From Algoriphagus sp. (GTDB taxonomy: Bacteria > Bacteroidota > Bacteroidia > Cytophagales > Cyclobacteriaceae), in NCBI GenBank assembly GCA_018336015.1, contig JAGXQZ010000028.1, forward strand, positions 1 through 57,992: a stretch of 57,992 bases of DNA. Reading direction: 5' to 3'. Positions 28,398-35,948 of the stretch are shown here, in pieces. The notes beneath the pieces were generated by a model. The model had not been told where the DNA came from and did no database searches. It saw only the letters and a list, made by a program, of their open reading frames with translations. Numbering within the stretch: position 1 is the first letter of the stretch; every line of letters begins with the position of its first letter. The translations under genes and the position numbers were made by a program.

Positions 28398-29981
28398 ATG
28401 GAGGCAAACAGAAGAATAGAAATTATGGATACAACCCTGAGGGATGGAGAACAGACCTCAGGCGTTTCCTTTTTGCCTTCGGAAAAACTCCAGATTGCCA
28501 AATTACTTCTTGAAGAGCTCAAGGTTGACAGAATAGAGGTGGCTTCTGCACGCGTATCAGAAGGGGAGTTGGAGGGTGTACAAAAGATTACGGCTTGGGC
28601 TGCGCAAAAGGGATACTTGGATCGCGTGGAGGTCTTGGGCTTTGTGGACACGCCTGTCTCAGTCAATTGGATTGTGGAGGCGGGTGCCAAAGTGCTCAAT
28701 CTTCTGACCAAAGGATCCTTGAATCATTTGGTTCACCAGCTCAAAAAGACCCCCGAGCAGCATTTTGCAGATATTGCCAAAAGCATTGCCTATGCTCAGG
28801 AATTGGGCGTATCGGTCAATGTCTACTTGGAGGACTGGTCCAATGGCATGCGGAATTCTCAAGAGTACACGCTGAGTCTGATTGAGTTTTTGACTCAACA
28901 GCCTGTCAAGCGAATCATGCTTCCGGACACACTAGGATTACTTTCTCCCAAAGAAGTAAAAGCCTTCTTTCAGCAAATCGTAGCAAAGTTTCCTGGAACC
29001 CATTTTGATTTTCATGCTCACAACGACTATGACCTCTCCGTGGCCAATGTCCTTGAGGCCATCACCCACGGTGCTGCGGGATTTCATACCACGGTCAACG
29101 GCCTAGGCGAACGTGCAGGAAATGCACCTCTAGAATCAGTGGTAGCAGTAATCAAAGATTTTACTTCGCTTGAAATCGGAGTTCAGGAACAAAAGATTTT
29201 CCGTGTTTCCAAGCTCGTGGAGCAGTTTTCAGGGCAGCATATCCCTGCCAACAAGCCAGTGGTTGGGGAAAATGTCTTTACCCAAACTGCAGGGATTCAC
29301 GCTGACGGAGACAATAAGAAAAACCTGTATTTCAACGATCTTCTCCCTGAGCGATTTGGCCGTCAGCGAAAATATGCCTTGGGCAAAACCTCTGGAAAAG
29401 CCAACATTCTAAAAAACTTGGAAGAACTCGGAATTTCTCTGGAGAAGGAAGAACTGGCTCGGGTAACCCAACGCATCATTGAATTGGGGGACAAAAAAGA
29501 GCGCGTGACTACTGAAGATCTTCCTTACATCATTTCTGATGTGCTTCAAAACAACTCCATTTCCAAGCATATCAACATCGAAGGTTACCACATGACTCAT
29601 TCCAAAGGATTGAAGCCGTCGGTCCAACTTCGATTGAATGTGCACGGTAAATCTTACGATGCCACAGCCACAGGTGACGGTCAATATGACTCGTTTATGA
29701 GGGCTGTGAAAAAAATCTACAAATCCCTGAAAAAGGAACTGCCCAAACTGATCGATTACCATGTTTCCATTCCTCCGGGAGGGAAAACAGATGCGTTTGT
29801 GGAGACGGTGATCACTTGGGATTATGGAAAAATCTTCAAAACCAAAGGGCTTGACCCTGACCAAACCGTGGCAGCGATGATGGCCACGGAGAAAATGCTC
29901 AACATCATCGAATCATTTACTACCAATTCAGAAAAAGAATCCACTTCCTATGGAAATGCATATCGCGTTATTGCCGGGTGA
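28398..29981 (+). CDS. cimA: (R)-citramalate synthase, Leptospira type
   Basis: 527 residues, a second LeuA-like DRE-TIM synthase with a C-terminal LeuA_dimer regulatory domain (about 390-510). It closely follows Leptospira CimA as I recall it: [58 protein letters not shown] and FTQTAGIHADGD. The leucine of NLLTKG and the tyrosine of VYLEDWSNG correspond to Leu104 and Tyr144, described as making the Leptospira pocket select pyruvate. It would condense acetyl-CoA with pyruvate to citramalate, which LeuCD and LeuB then turn into 2-oxobutanoate for isoleucine. No threonine deaminase gene is in the operon. Its last 32 bases overlap leuB. A plain second isopropylmalate synthase is the less likely alternative. 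Confidence 0.87.
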   Translation: MEANRRIEIMDTTLRDGEQTSGVSFLPSEKLQIAKLLLEELKVDRIEVASARVSEGELEGVQKITAWAAQKGYLDRVEVLGFVDTPVSVNWIVEAGAKVLNLLTKGSLNHLVHQLKKTPEQHFADIAKSIAYAQELGVSVNVYLEDWSNGMRNSQEYTLSLIEFLTQQPVKRIMLPDTLGLLSPKEVKAFFQQIVAKFPGTHFDFHAHNDYDLSVANVLEAITHGAAGFHTTVNGLGERAGNAPLESVVAVIKDFTSLEIGVQEQKIFRVSKLVEQFSGQHIPANKPVVGENVFTQTAGIHADGDNKKNLYFNDLLPERFGRQRKYALGKTSGKANILKNLEELGISLEKEELARVTQRIIELGDKKERVTTEDLPYIISDVLQNNSISKHINIEGYHMTHSKGLKPSVQLRLNVHGKSYDATATGDGQYDSFMRAVKKIYKSLKKELPKLIDYHVSIPPGGKTDAFVETVITWDYGKIFKTKGLDPDQTVAAMMATEKMLNIIESFTTNSEKESTSYGNAYRVIAG

Positions 29982-31017
29982 CGGCATCGGTCCTGAGGTC
30001 ATTGCTCAGGCTGTGAAAGTTGTTAATGCTGTTGGCCAAAAGTTTGGTCATACCATCACCTTCAAAGAAGGATTGGTGGGCGCCTGTGCCATTGATGCCA
30101 CGGGTGATCCCTATCCGGATGCCACGCATGAGATCTGCGCAGGTTCGGATGCTGTTCTTTTCGGTGCGATCGGTGATCCTAAATATGACAATGATCCCAA
30201 GGCCAAAGTCCGTCCGGAGCAGGGATTGCTAAGAATGAGACAAAAGTTGGGTCTATTTGCCAACGTTCGGCCGACCTTTACTTTTCCTTCTTTGGTGCAT
30301 AAGTCTCCTTTGAAATTGGATCGAGTGGACGGAGTGGATTTGGTGTTTTTCAGAGAATTGACCGGCGGAGTTTACTTTGGTGAGCCTAGAGGTCGAAATG
30401 AGCAGGGCACCAAAGCCTTTGACACCAATGTGTACAGCAAAGAGGAAATCGTTCGTTTGGCGAGAATGGGTTTTGAAGCTGCGCAAAAGAGAAGAAAGCT
30501 TCTGACCTGTGTAGATAAAGCCAACGTAATGGCGACATCTAGATTGTGGAGAGAAACTGTGCAGGAATTAGCTCCCGAGTATCCGGATGTCAAAGTAGAA
30601 TATGAATTTGTGGATGCTGTGGCCATGCGACTGATCCAATGGCCAAAGGCTTATGATGTGTTGATTACAGAAAACCTGTTTGGTGACATTCTAACCGATG
30701 AAGCCTCCGTGATTTCAGGATCTATGGGCTTAATGCCTTCCGCATCCTTGGGTTCCAAAGTGAAGCTCTTCGAACCCATCCACGGTTCCTATCCTCAGGC
30801 AGCAGGTAAAGACATCGCCAATCCGTTGGGAACGGTGCTTTCAGCTTCGATGATGTTTGATTATGCCTTTGGACTGGCGGAAGAAGCCAAACTGATCAGT
30901 GATGTGGTGAATCTTTCATTGGCAGAAGGAGTGGTGACAGAAGATATCGCAGAAGGCGGCAAAGCTTACAAGACTTCTGAAGTAGGAGACTGGCTGGCAG
31001 CGAAGATTTTGGGATAA
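29950..31017 (+). CDS. leuB: 3-isopropylmalate dehydrogenase
   Basis: 355 residues of the decarboxylating beta-hydroxyacid dehydrogenase family. HIALLPGDGIGPEV is the N-terminal signature. RELTGGVYFGEPRG (about 137-150) contains the substrate-binding Arg/Tyr region. ENLFGDILTDEASVISGSMGLMPSASLG holds the metal-binding aspartates (about 239-266), and EPIHGSYPQAAGKDIANP the NAD-binding end. It probably serves both leucine (isopropylmalate) and isoleucine (methylmalate) branches. It overlaps cimA by 32 bases, indicating coupling, and ends the operon before a GNRA-loop terminator. A decayed copy of its last bases lies about 200 bases downstream. Confidence 0.96.
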   Translation: MEMHIALLPGDGIGPEVIAQAVKVVNAVGQKFGHTITFKEGLVGACAIDATGDPYPDATHEICAGSDAVLFGAIGDPKYDNDPKAKVRPEQGLLRMRQKLGLFANVRPTFTFPSLVHKSPLKLDRVDGVDLVFFRELTGGVYFGEPRGRNEQGTKAFDTNVYSKEEIVRLARMGFEAAQKRRKLLTCVDKANVMATSRLWRETVQELAPEYPDVKVEYEFVDAVAMRLIQWPKAYDVLITENLFGDILTDEASVISGSMGLMPSASLGSKVKLFEPIHGSYPQAAGKDIANPLGTVLSASMMFDYAFGLAEEAKLISDVVNLSLAEGVVTEDIAEGGKAYKTSEVGDWLAAKILG

Positions 31018-31036
31018 GATTTTCTACTTATGTAGG

Positions 31037-31069
31037 AAGAAACCACCTCAGGAATGGGGTGGTTTTTTT
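31037..31069 (+). terminator. Terminator of the ilv-leu operon
   Basis: Ten-base stem AACCACCTCA / TGGGGTGGTT (one G-U pair), a GGAA tetraloop of the GNRA class, then seven T. An almost identical 33-base element is found again at 33867-33899 (one mismatch, in the loop). Confidence 0.92.
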
Positions 31070-31219
31070 ATTCGATGATTGATAAACCCGTTTATGTCAT
31101 GTAGGTGTTTAATACCTATCAGAGGCCTGAGCTTTTTCAAACTAGGTTGAAGTAAGCATATTGGAAAAATTCTTTCGATCATCCAAGCTGCTTAGATTCA
31201 GATTAAATCGGGTTTTGGA

Positions 31220-31290
31220 TGGCTGGCAGCCAAGATTTTAAGATTAGATTTTTTTCCCGGTAAATTAAGGTAGCCACCTCAGGCTTACTT
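31220..31290 (+). repeat. Decayed duplicate of the leuB 3' end and its terminator
   Basis: 31220-31252 matches the last bases of leuB (30991-31023) at about 29 of 33 positions (TGGCTGGCAGC-AAGATTTT, then AGATTTT). About 20 bases later GCCACCTCAGG and a T-rich tail recall the terminator's left arm without a proper right arm. It looks like a tandem duplication of the operon end that has since decayed. The rest of 31070-31527 is AT-rich and holds no recognised gene. Confidence 0.6.
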
Positions 31291-31450
31291 TTTGGTGAAT
31301 TTTTATGTGTAACATAAGAAAAAATTATATAATAGGTTGATTTACAGGGTTATAAGTAAATTCTATAAATTTCAAAAATTAATTTTTATTTCTGATTATC
31401 AATTAGTTGTAAATTTTATTAAGTTTTCTTTAGGTTTCCACTTGACAATT

Positions 31451-31458
31451 TAAATTTG
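31451..31458 (+). promoter_or_regulatory. Promoter -7 element of the secreted peptide / propeller operon
   Basis: TAAATTTG, a perfect TAnnTTTG, 69 bases before the peptide ATG. The -33 region (around TCTTTAGG) is only partly conserved. Confidence 0.45.
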
Positions 31459-31527
31459 GGGTGGGTATTTTTAGGTGTGCACATTAAAGGCCTATTAATC
31501 ATTGTTTTACTTAAATCGTTTTAAAAA

Positions 31528-31743
31528 ATGAAAAAGAAAGTCTATTTAATTATTACCATTTTGATGACTGGGATCTTATCATTTTCAGTGATGCCAACAC
31601 AAGTAAATGCTGAACCTGGGGATTGTGATAAGGCCTATCCGAATGAAAAGAAACAGTTTTTAGTTTCAGGTTGTAAGCCCAAAGAAGGATATAGATGCCT
31701 CTTGCGTTGTGACCAGCCAAATGTCCCAGACATTAGTTTATAA
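31528..31743 (+). CDS. Small secreted cysteine-containing peptide
   Basis: 71 residues. A clear signal peptide (MKKKVYLIITILMTGILSFS) probably ends at VNA (about residue 28). The mature part has four cysteines (GDC, SGC, YRC, LRC), enough for two disulfides. It is not a family I recognise firmly. Its size and its place before a 6-bladed propeller lipoprotein resemble the NVEALA-type small exported proteins of Bacteroidota, though the NVEALA motif itself is absent. A second gene pair of the same kind is at 44006-45488. It has its own -7 box and lies in an AT-rich block, 56 bases before the propeller gene. Confidence 0.7.
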   Translation: MKKKVYLIITILMTGILSFSVMPTQVNAEPGDCDKAYPNEKKQFLVSGCKPKEGYRCLLRCDQPNVPDISL

Positions 31744-31799
31744 TAAATGTTGAATATTTCGCCCCAAATGGGTTCGTTTGGGGCAACTTTTCTTTCTCC

Positions 31800-32888
31800 A
31801 TGAAGACAAAATTCTTTTTATTAATAATGCCGTTCTTATTTTCCTGCTCTTTAAAAAAAAATGCGGATAACATAGAACTTCTTAATTTCTCAAATTCCAA
31901 AATAATGGAAAGTGAAATTGAAGAATGGATAAAAATTGAATCAACTACACAATTGGACGTTTACGATTCAATTCTTTTTGGTAAAGTGATGCAAGTTGAG
32001 TTTTCTGATTCTGATATATTAGTACTTGAAGACGGAATAAATTCCTCCATTCTTCTTTTCGACAGGGAGGGAAGATTTAAAAAGCAACTTTTAAAATTAG
32101 GGACAGGGCCAGGTGAGTATTCCAAAATTGAGTTTTTTGTATTAAGAGAAAACTCGATTCTAGTTTATGATCGGTCTTACCAAAAGCTTATCAACTATTT
32201 AAAATCAGACTTTTCTGTTTTTCAGGAATACAAAGCCAAAGATTATTTCTTGGGAGGAATAGGCGGTCTTGCCGAGGATCGAGTTTTTTTGGTTTCAGAT
32301 TCTGAACTGGAAGGTGAAGTATATAAGGGATACGGGTTTTTTGATGCAGAATTAGCCAATTCAAACTATAAACCTCAATTTTCGGGAAATATAGAGGCAT
32401 TTTTAGCACAGAGTATTTCTTTTTTTTCAGGGAATTCGTTTTTGGTGCAGCCTTTTAGCAATAGTGTGTTTCAAATATTCAGTGATTCCTTATCAGTCAA
32501 ATTCAAAATTGATTTTGGAGTAAAGAAAATACCAGAAAAAACATCGGAGGTTGTGGATGCAGAGGATTTTTGGGCTGTTTTAAAAAATGGCTCCTATTAT
32601 TTTGCTCCTCATAATCTATTAATTGGTGAAAAATCGATTGGGTTTAATTTTTTCAACGAAACTATAGACAATGTAAATTTTGGATTAATTCAAAATGGAC
32701 AAGCCTTCCGTTTTTCGATTGATTCTGACTTAAAAGAGATTTTCTTAAAGCCAATAGCTGTTCGCGAAGGTTTATTTCATACTGTTCTATTGCCAGGTGA
32801 GTATGATGAGCAGGTCATTGAGCTATTAGATTTAACTGAAGTTGACTATGAAAAACCCATTTTGGTGTCTTATACAATCGGCAAATAA
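31800..32888 (+). CDS. 6-bladed beta-propeller lipoprotein
   Basis: 362 residues. A lipoprotein signal with lipobox LFSC (Cys about 17) is followed by repeated propeller strands. LGTGPGEY (about residues 101-108) is the motif typical of the 6-bladed beta-propeller (BF3164-like) family and is shared with the second propeller in this window (GEGPGEY). It is probably anchored in the outer or inner membrane and exposed to the periplasm or surface; the ligand is unknown. It follows the secreted peptide gene and its last 47 bases overlap the next gene, suggesting a three-gene unit. Its AT-rich composition differs from neighbouring housekeeping genes, which suggests accessory DNA. Confidence 0.8.
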   Translation: MKTKFFLLIMPFLFSCSLKKNADNIELLNFSNSKIMESEIEEWIKIESTTQLDVYDSILFGKVMQVEFSDSDILVLEDGINSSILLFDREGRFKKQLLKLGTGPGEYSKIEFFVLRENSILVYDRSYQKLINYLKSDFSVFQEYKAKDYFLGGIGGLAEDRVFLVSDSELEGEVYKGYGFFDAELANSNYKPQFSGNIEAFLAQSISFFSGNSFLVQPFSNSVFQIFSDSLSVKFKIDFGVKKIPEKTSEVVDAEDFWAVLKNGSYYFAPHNLLIGEKSIGFNFFNETIDNVNFGLIQNGQAFRFSIDSDLKEIFLKPIAVREGLFHTVLLPGEYDEQVIELLDLTEVDYEKPILVSYTIGK

Positions 32889-33753
32889 ATATTTGATCGT
32901 TCCGTTTTTTTTGATCTTCGTTCAGTCTTTTGGGCAAGAGAAAAGTACTACCTATTTCTATTCTTCAAATGAGCGCATGCCTCTTGCATATCTCAGGGTA
33001 CAGGTGGAGGGAGGGAGTTTCATGGGGTTTACTGATTTGACTGGTAAACTAGAATACCTAAAAAAGGAAATCCCAGAGAACTCCTTGATCAACATTTCAG
33101 GCTATGGGATCAATGATACTCTCCTTTCTGTAAAGAGGATTTGGGAGGTGGGCGCGATTTTTTTGAAAGCCAAGGAATTTGAACTTCCGGTGATTGCCAT
33201 TAACTCAACTGTCCTAAGTGAGCTAAAAATTGGAAATGCTTCAGGTAAGGTACGGGAGGTATCAAATCCCATAGTAACAGTGAGAGGTTCCAAGGGAGAG
33301 TTTTATCGATACACCATCAGAGTCAAAATACCGAAGAAGAAACAGCTTTATTTGGATGAAATTAAGTTTTATGTGTCTAAAGTTTTGGAAGAAAAAGTAG
33401 ATGTATCAATTCGGATACTAGTCCCCAAAAAAGGCTTTCAAATTTACCAGGGTAAGATAAATTCAATTAAAGACTTCTCGGAATTATTGCAGGGTAATAA
33501 AGTGGTAGAAGTATCTAAACCAGGATGGATGAAGGTGAATTTAGATGGATCCGTACTTATACCGGTGGGAGTGAAAGACTTATTTATTGTGTTTGATTTA
33601 TTGGAAAATGAACCCAAATCCAAATTTGCATTGGCAGATCAAGGTGTCAGTAAAGATATTGATTTGGGTTTCTATATAACCGGAGGTGAAATTGGAGTCT
33701 TCAATTCTGATAAGTTCCATCCTGCTGTTGAGTTAACCTTTTTGAAAGAGTGA
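32842..33753 (+). CDS. Secreted protein of unknown function, probable Ig-like N-terminal domain
   Basis: 303 residues from the first ATG, with another ATG two codons on. A signal peptide ends at SFGQ (about residue 32). Residues about 35-115 (STTYFYSSNERMPLAYLRVQ, then GFTDLTGKLEY, NISGYGINDT) look like a carboxypeptidase-regulatory or CNA-B-type beta-sandwich. The remainder is beta-rich and unrecognised. It overlaps the propeller gene by 47 bases, an unusually long overlap that implies shared translation, and is followed by a terminator. Role unknown; by context it belongs with the peptide and propeller. Confidence 0.7.
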   Translation: MTMKNPFWCLIQSANKYLIVPFFLIFVQSFGQEKSTTYFYSSNERMPLAYLRVQVEGGSFMGFTDLTGKLEYLKKEIPENSLINISGYGINDTLLSVKRIWEVGAIFLKAKEFELPVIAINSTVLSELKIGNASGKVREVSNPIVTVRGSKGEFYRYTIRVKIPKKKQLYLDEIKFYVSKVLEEKVDVSIRILVPKKGFQIYQGKINSIKDFSELLQGNKVVEVSKPGWMKVNLDGSVLIPVGVKDLFIVFDLLENEPKSKFALADQGVSKDIDLGFYITGGEIGVFNSDKFHPAVELTFLKE

Positions 33754-33866
33754 ATAAATTTAATTAACAATTAAGCTAAGGGAATCAATGAAATGCTTTT
33801 AATCTTGTTAATTGCAAAATTGGCTGATAGCCATGGTTTTGGGGTAAGAATTTAGCTGTGTAAACA

Positions 33867-33899
33867 AAGAAACCACCTCAGGGATGGGGTGGTTTTTTT
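33867..33899 (+). terminator. Terminator of the peptide / propeller operon, copy of the ilv-leu terminator
   Basis: Same 33 bases as 31037-31069 except one loop base: stem AACCACCTCA / TGGGGTGGTT, loop GGGA, then seven T. It lies 113 bases past the unknown secreted gene and 3 bases before the convergent mrr-like gene. Confidence 0.9.
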
Positions 33900-33902
33900 G
33901 CC

Positions 33903-34802
33903 CTACTTCATTTCTCTATATCTCTCGAAAAACTTCATGTCAGGGTCGTAAATGGTTTTTGGAATTACTCCCAGTTCCTTTCTTTCAAACATTTCCACCA
34001 ATTTTGCCCCATCAATAAGTTCTAATTTAATGTTAGCTTTTTCTATCTCGTGTGCCGCCTTAGCAAAATTCCCAGTAGTAATTATTAATCCTTTTTCTAC
34101 ACTTCTTTTATTGGTTTCCATAACGCCAATAAATGCCTGAACCTTCTCAGTCGGTACTGTACCTTGGAATCTTTTACATTGAAAGAAAACGCTCAAACTG
34201 ACAAATGGATTTAGTTTCAAGGTTGCGTAGCCATCAATTCCCCCATCATTGGAACGTTGGGTTATTTCGATATTTTCAAAGTCATATTCCTTTAGTAGTC
34301 GACCACAAAGATGTTCAAAGCCTGTTGGTGAAATGCTTTGTAAAACTTCCAATAGTGTTGGTTTTACTACTGATTGTCCTTCCTCGGGTTCAGTAGTTTC
34401 TATCACTTTTTCTATATTTTTCTCCTCTTGATCAATTGATTCTTTGTTCTGCCTTAAGTCTTGAAAAATCTTAACCCATTTCAAAAAAATATCATACGCT
34501 TGTTTTTCATCCAAGCTAGTTTTCCATCCTGTTTCGGTTAAAGCCCAAATCCCATGTTTTGACGAATCAAGTAAACCTTCCCATACCAAATATTGTCTTG
34601 CCCAAGCGATCTGATTAGGAAATTTTAATTGACCTGACTTTTCATATTTTTCATTTAATACCTCATCCGGTAATTGATAATGGTCACCAATCCATTCAGA
34701 TATTTCTCTTGGTTTTGCAGAGCCCCCTAAAGCTCTTAGAGCTTCAAGGACTGGCCCGAAATATTTTATGAATTCCGCTTTACTATTTTTCTTCTTTGCC
34801 AT
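33903..34802 (-). CDS. Mrr-type restriction endonuclease
   Basis: 299 residues. An N-terminal Mrr-type winged helix (about 10-100; PREISEWI, QIAWARQYLVWEGLL) is joined by a charged linker (about 105-148) to a PD-(D/E)xK nuclease domain (about 150-290). The catalytic motif reads NDGGIDG (Asp190) and FFQCKR (Gln208, Lys210), as in Mrr_cat. GLIITTGNFAKAA is the third conserved strand. Mrr enzymes are type IV restriction enzymes that cut modified DNA. Its start overlaps the end of the HepT-like gene by 20 bases, and HepT overlaps the MntA-like gene by 8, so the three read as one unit. The modification recognised is unknown. Confidence 0.87.
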   Translation of the reverse strand: MAKKKNSKAEFIKYFGPVLEALRALGGSAKPREISEWIGDHYQLPDEVLNEKYEKSGQLKFPNQIAWARQYLVWEGLLDSSKHGIWALTETGWKTSLDEKQAYDIFLKWVKIFQDLRQNKESIDQEEKNIEKVIETTEPEEGQSVVKPTLLEVLQSISPTGFEHLCGRLLKEYDFENIEITQRSNDGGIDGYATLKLNPFVSLSVFFQCKRFQGTVPTEKVQAFIGVMETNKRSVEKGLIITTGNFAKAAHEIEKANIKLELIDGAKLVEMFERKELGVIPKTIYDPDMKFFERYREMK

Positions 34803-35136
34803 TTTTTAAAATTTCTTCAAGTTGAAAAATTAATTCTTCAAGGTCGCTCTCAATGATAGACCAAACTATTTCGTAATCGATTCCAAAATATTCATGAACG
34901 ATTCGATTTCGAAATCCCCGTAGTTTTTTCCATTCGATTTGCGGATGATCAAGTTTGAAATCATCTTCAATCCGGATTGATGCTTCTCCAATAATTTCGA
35001 AGTTTCTAACTACCGCGTCGATTGTTTTGTCATCCCTTAAAAAATCGTCATAGGTAAGCCCTTCTGTATATTTCAAAATTTTCTCTGCGGACTCCTTCAT
35101 GTCCATGAGAAGCAAGTCGATGTCTCTCCTAGACAT
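34783..35136 (-). CDS. HEPN toxin, HepT-like (DUF86)
   Basis: 117 residues, all-helical. The HEPN RNase motif R-x4-H-x-Y is present as RNRIVHEY (Arg76, His81, Tyr83), preceded by the LRGFRN segment typical of the family. In characterised MntA-HepT pairs the toxin is an RNase or RNA-binding toxin, and the Tyr of this motif is AMPylated by the antitoxin. It overlaps the nucleotidyltransferase gene upstream by 8 bases and the Mrr gene downstream by 20 bases. Confidence 0.9.
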   Translation of the reverse strand: MSRRDIDLLLMDMKESAEKILKYTEGLTYDDFLRDDKTIDAVVRNFEIIGEASIRIEDDFKLDHPQIEWKKLRGFRNRIVHEYFGIDYEIVWSIIESDLEELIFQLEEILKNGKEEK

Positions 35137-35419
35137 AAATCAAATCCCCTTTAATCCGCTCAAAATACCGCTCTTTGATTCCTTTTTTGGAGACCAAATC
35201 GACTTTGATTCCAAGGATTTCCTCCAGTTCATCCGCCAATTCAATAAACTCTGAACCTACACGGCTATGAAACTCTACCATCAAATCCAGGTCACTCGCT
35301 TCTTTTTGTTCATTGCGGGCATAGGAACCAAAAATCGCCAAGTCCTTGATCGGATACTTTTCAAAAAGCTCCTTTTTGTGGATTTCCAGTTTGGATTTGA
35401 TTTGATTGAAGTTTTTCAT
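35129..35419 (-). CDS. MntA-like minimal nucleotidyltransferase antitoxin
   Basis: 96 residues. The antitoxin motif GS-x10-DxD is complete: GSYARNEQKEASDLDL (Gly31, Ser32, Asp43, Asp45), followed by the strand VDLVSKKGIK. Members neutralise HepT by transferring AMP to its tyrosine. It is the first gene of the overlapping MntA-HepT-Mrr set and starts 67 bases after the PIN gene's stop on the same strand. I could not find a good -7 box in that gap; read-through from the PIN unit is possible. Confidence 0.9.
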   Translation of the reverse strand: MKNFNQIKSKLEIHKKELFEKYPIKDLAIFGSYARNEQKEASDLDLMVEFHSRVGSEFIELADELEEILGIKVDLVSKKGIKERYFERIKGDLIYV

Positions 35420-35486
35420 AATGAAACCTAAATAATATTTTTTCCCTAAGTAGATTCAAAATCATGAGATGACAATCTCCTCAGAA

Positions 35487-35948
35487 TCAAAGTGAAGTTA
35501 ATCGCTCATTTCTGATTTTTTTTAAGTCTATCACTTTTATACCATAAGCATTGGCATAGTCTGAAAGTCTGGAATCTCCGGTAATCAAAAAATCACACTC
35601 TTTGCAAATTTCCAGAACTCCTGAATCTGTTAGTCCGAGTTCAAAAAAAGCATTGGAGTCCATCATTTTTTTAGACTCAAGAAATTTCTCTGTTGACTTT
35701 GCTATCAATTCTCTTAGTACTTGGTAATAGGCCCATCGATGGCCTCTTTGAAAATTATTCAGCAGATTATCCACTTCTGTCAAAACATTCGGAGTAGTTA
35801 CCACTTTCTCCAAGTCACCGATCAGAAAAGCCAAATTCTCAAAATCAATCGATTCAAAAATAGAAGTACGTTTATGCGATGAAATTAGAGACTTATCAAT
35901 AAGTCCGACTACTAAGAGGATCAGCGCATTCGTATCCACAAAAATCAT
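35487..35948 (-). CDS. PIN-domain RNase, candidate toxin
   Basis: 153 residues. The PIN acidic quartet is visible: FVDTNAL (Asp5), VLTEVD (Glu58), GLTDSG (Asp108) and ITGDSRLSDYA (Asp125, with Asp130). Most PIN proteins next to small partners are VapC-like toxins that cut RNA, though this one is longer than typical VapC (about 130). Its start overlaps the stop of the 92-residue gene upstream by 4 bases (ATGA), the arrangement of an antitoxin-toxin pair. It is followed by the MntA-HepT-Mrr unit on the same strand. Confidence 0.8.
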   Translation of the reverse strand: MIFVDTNALILLVVGLIDKSLISSHKRTSIFESIDFENLAFLIGDLEKVVTTPNVLTEVDNLLNNFQRGHRWAYYQVLRELIAKSTEKFLESKKMMDSNAFFELGLTDSGVLEICKECDFLITGDSRLSDYANAYGIKVIDLKKIRNERLTSL

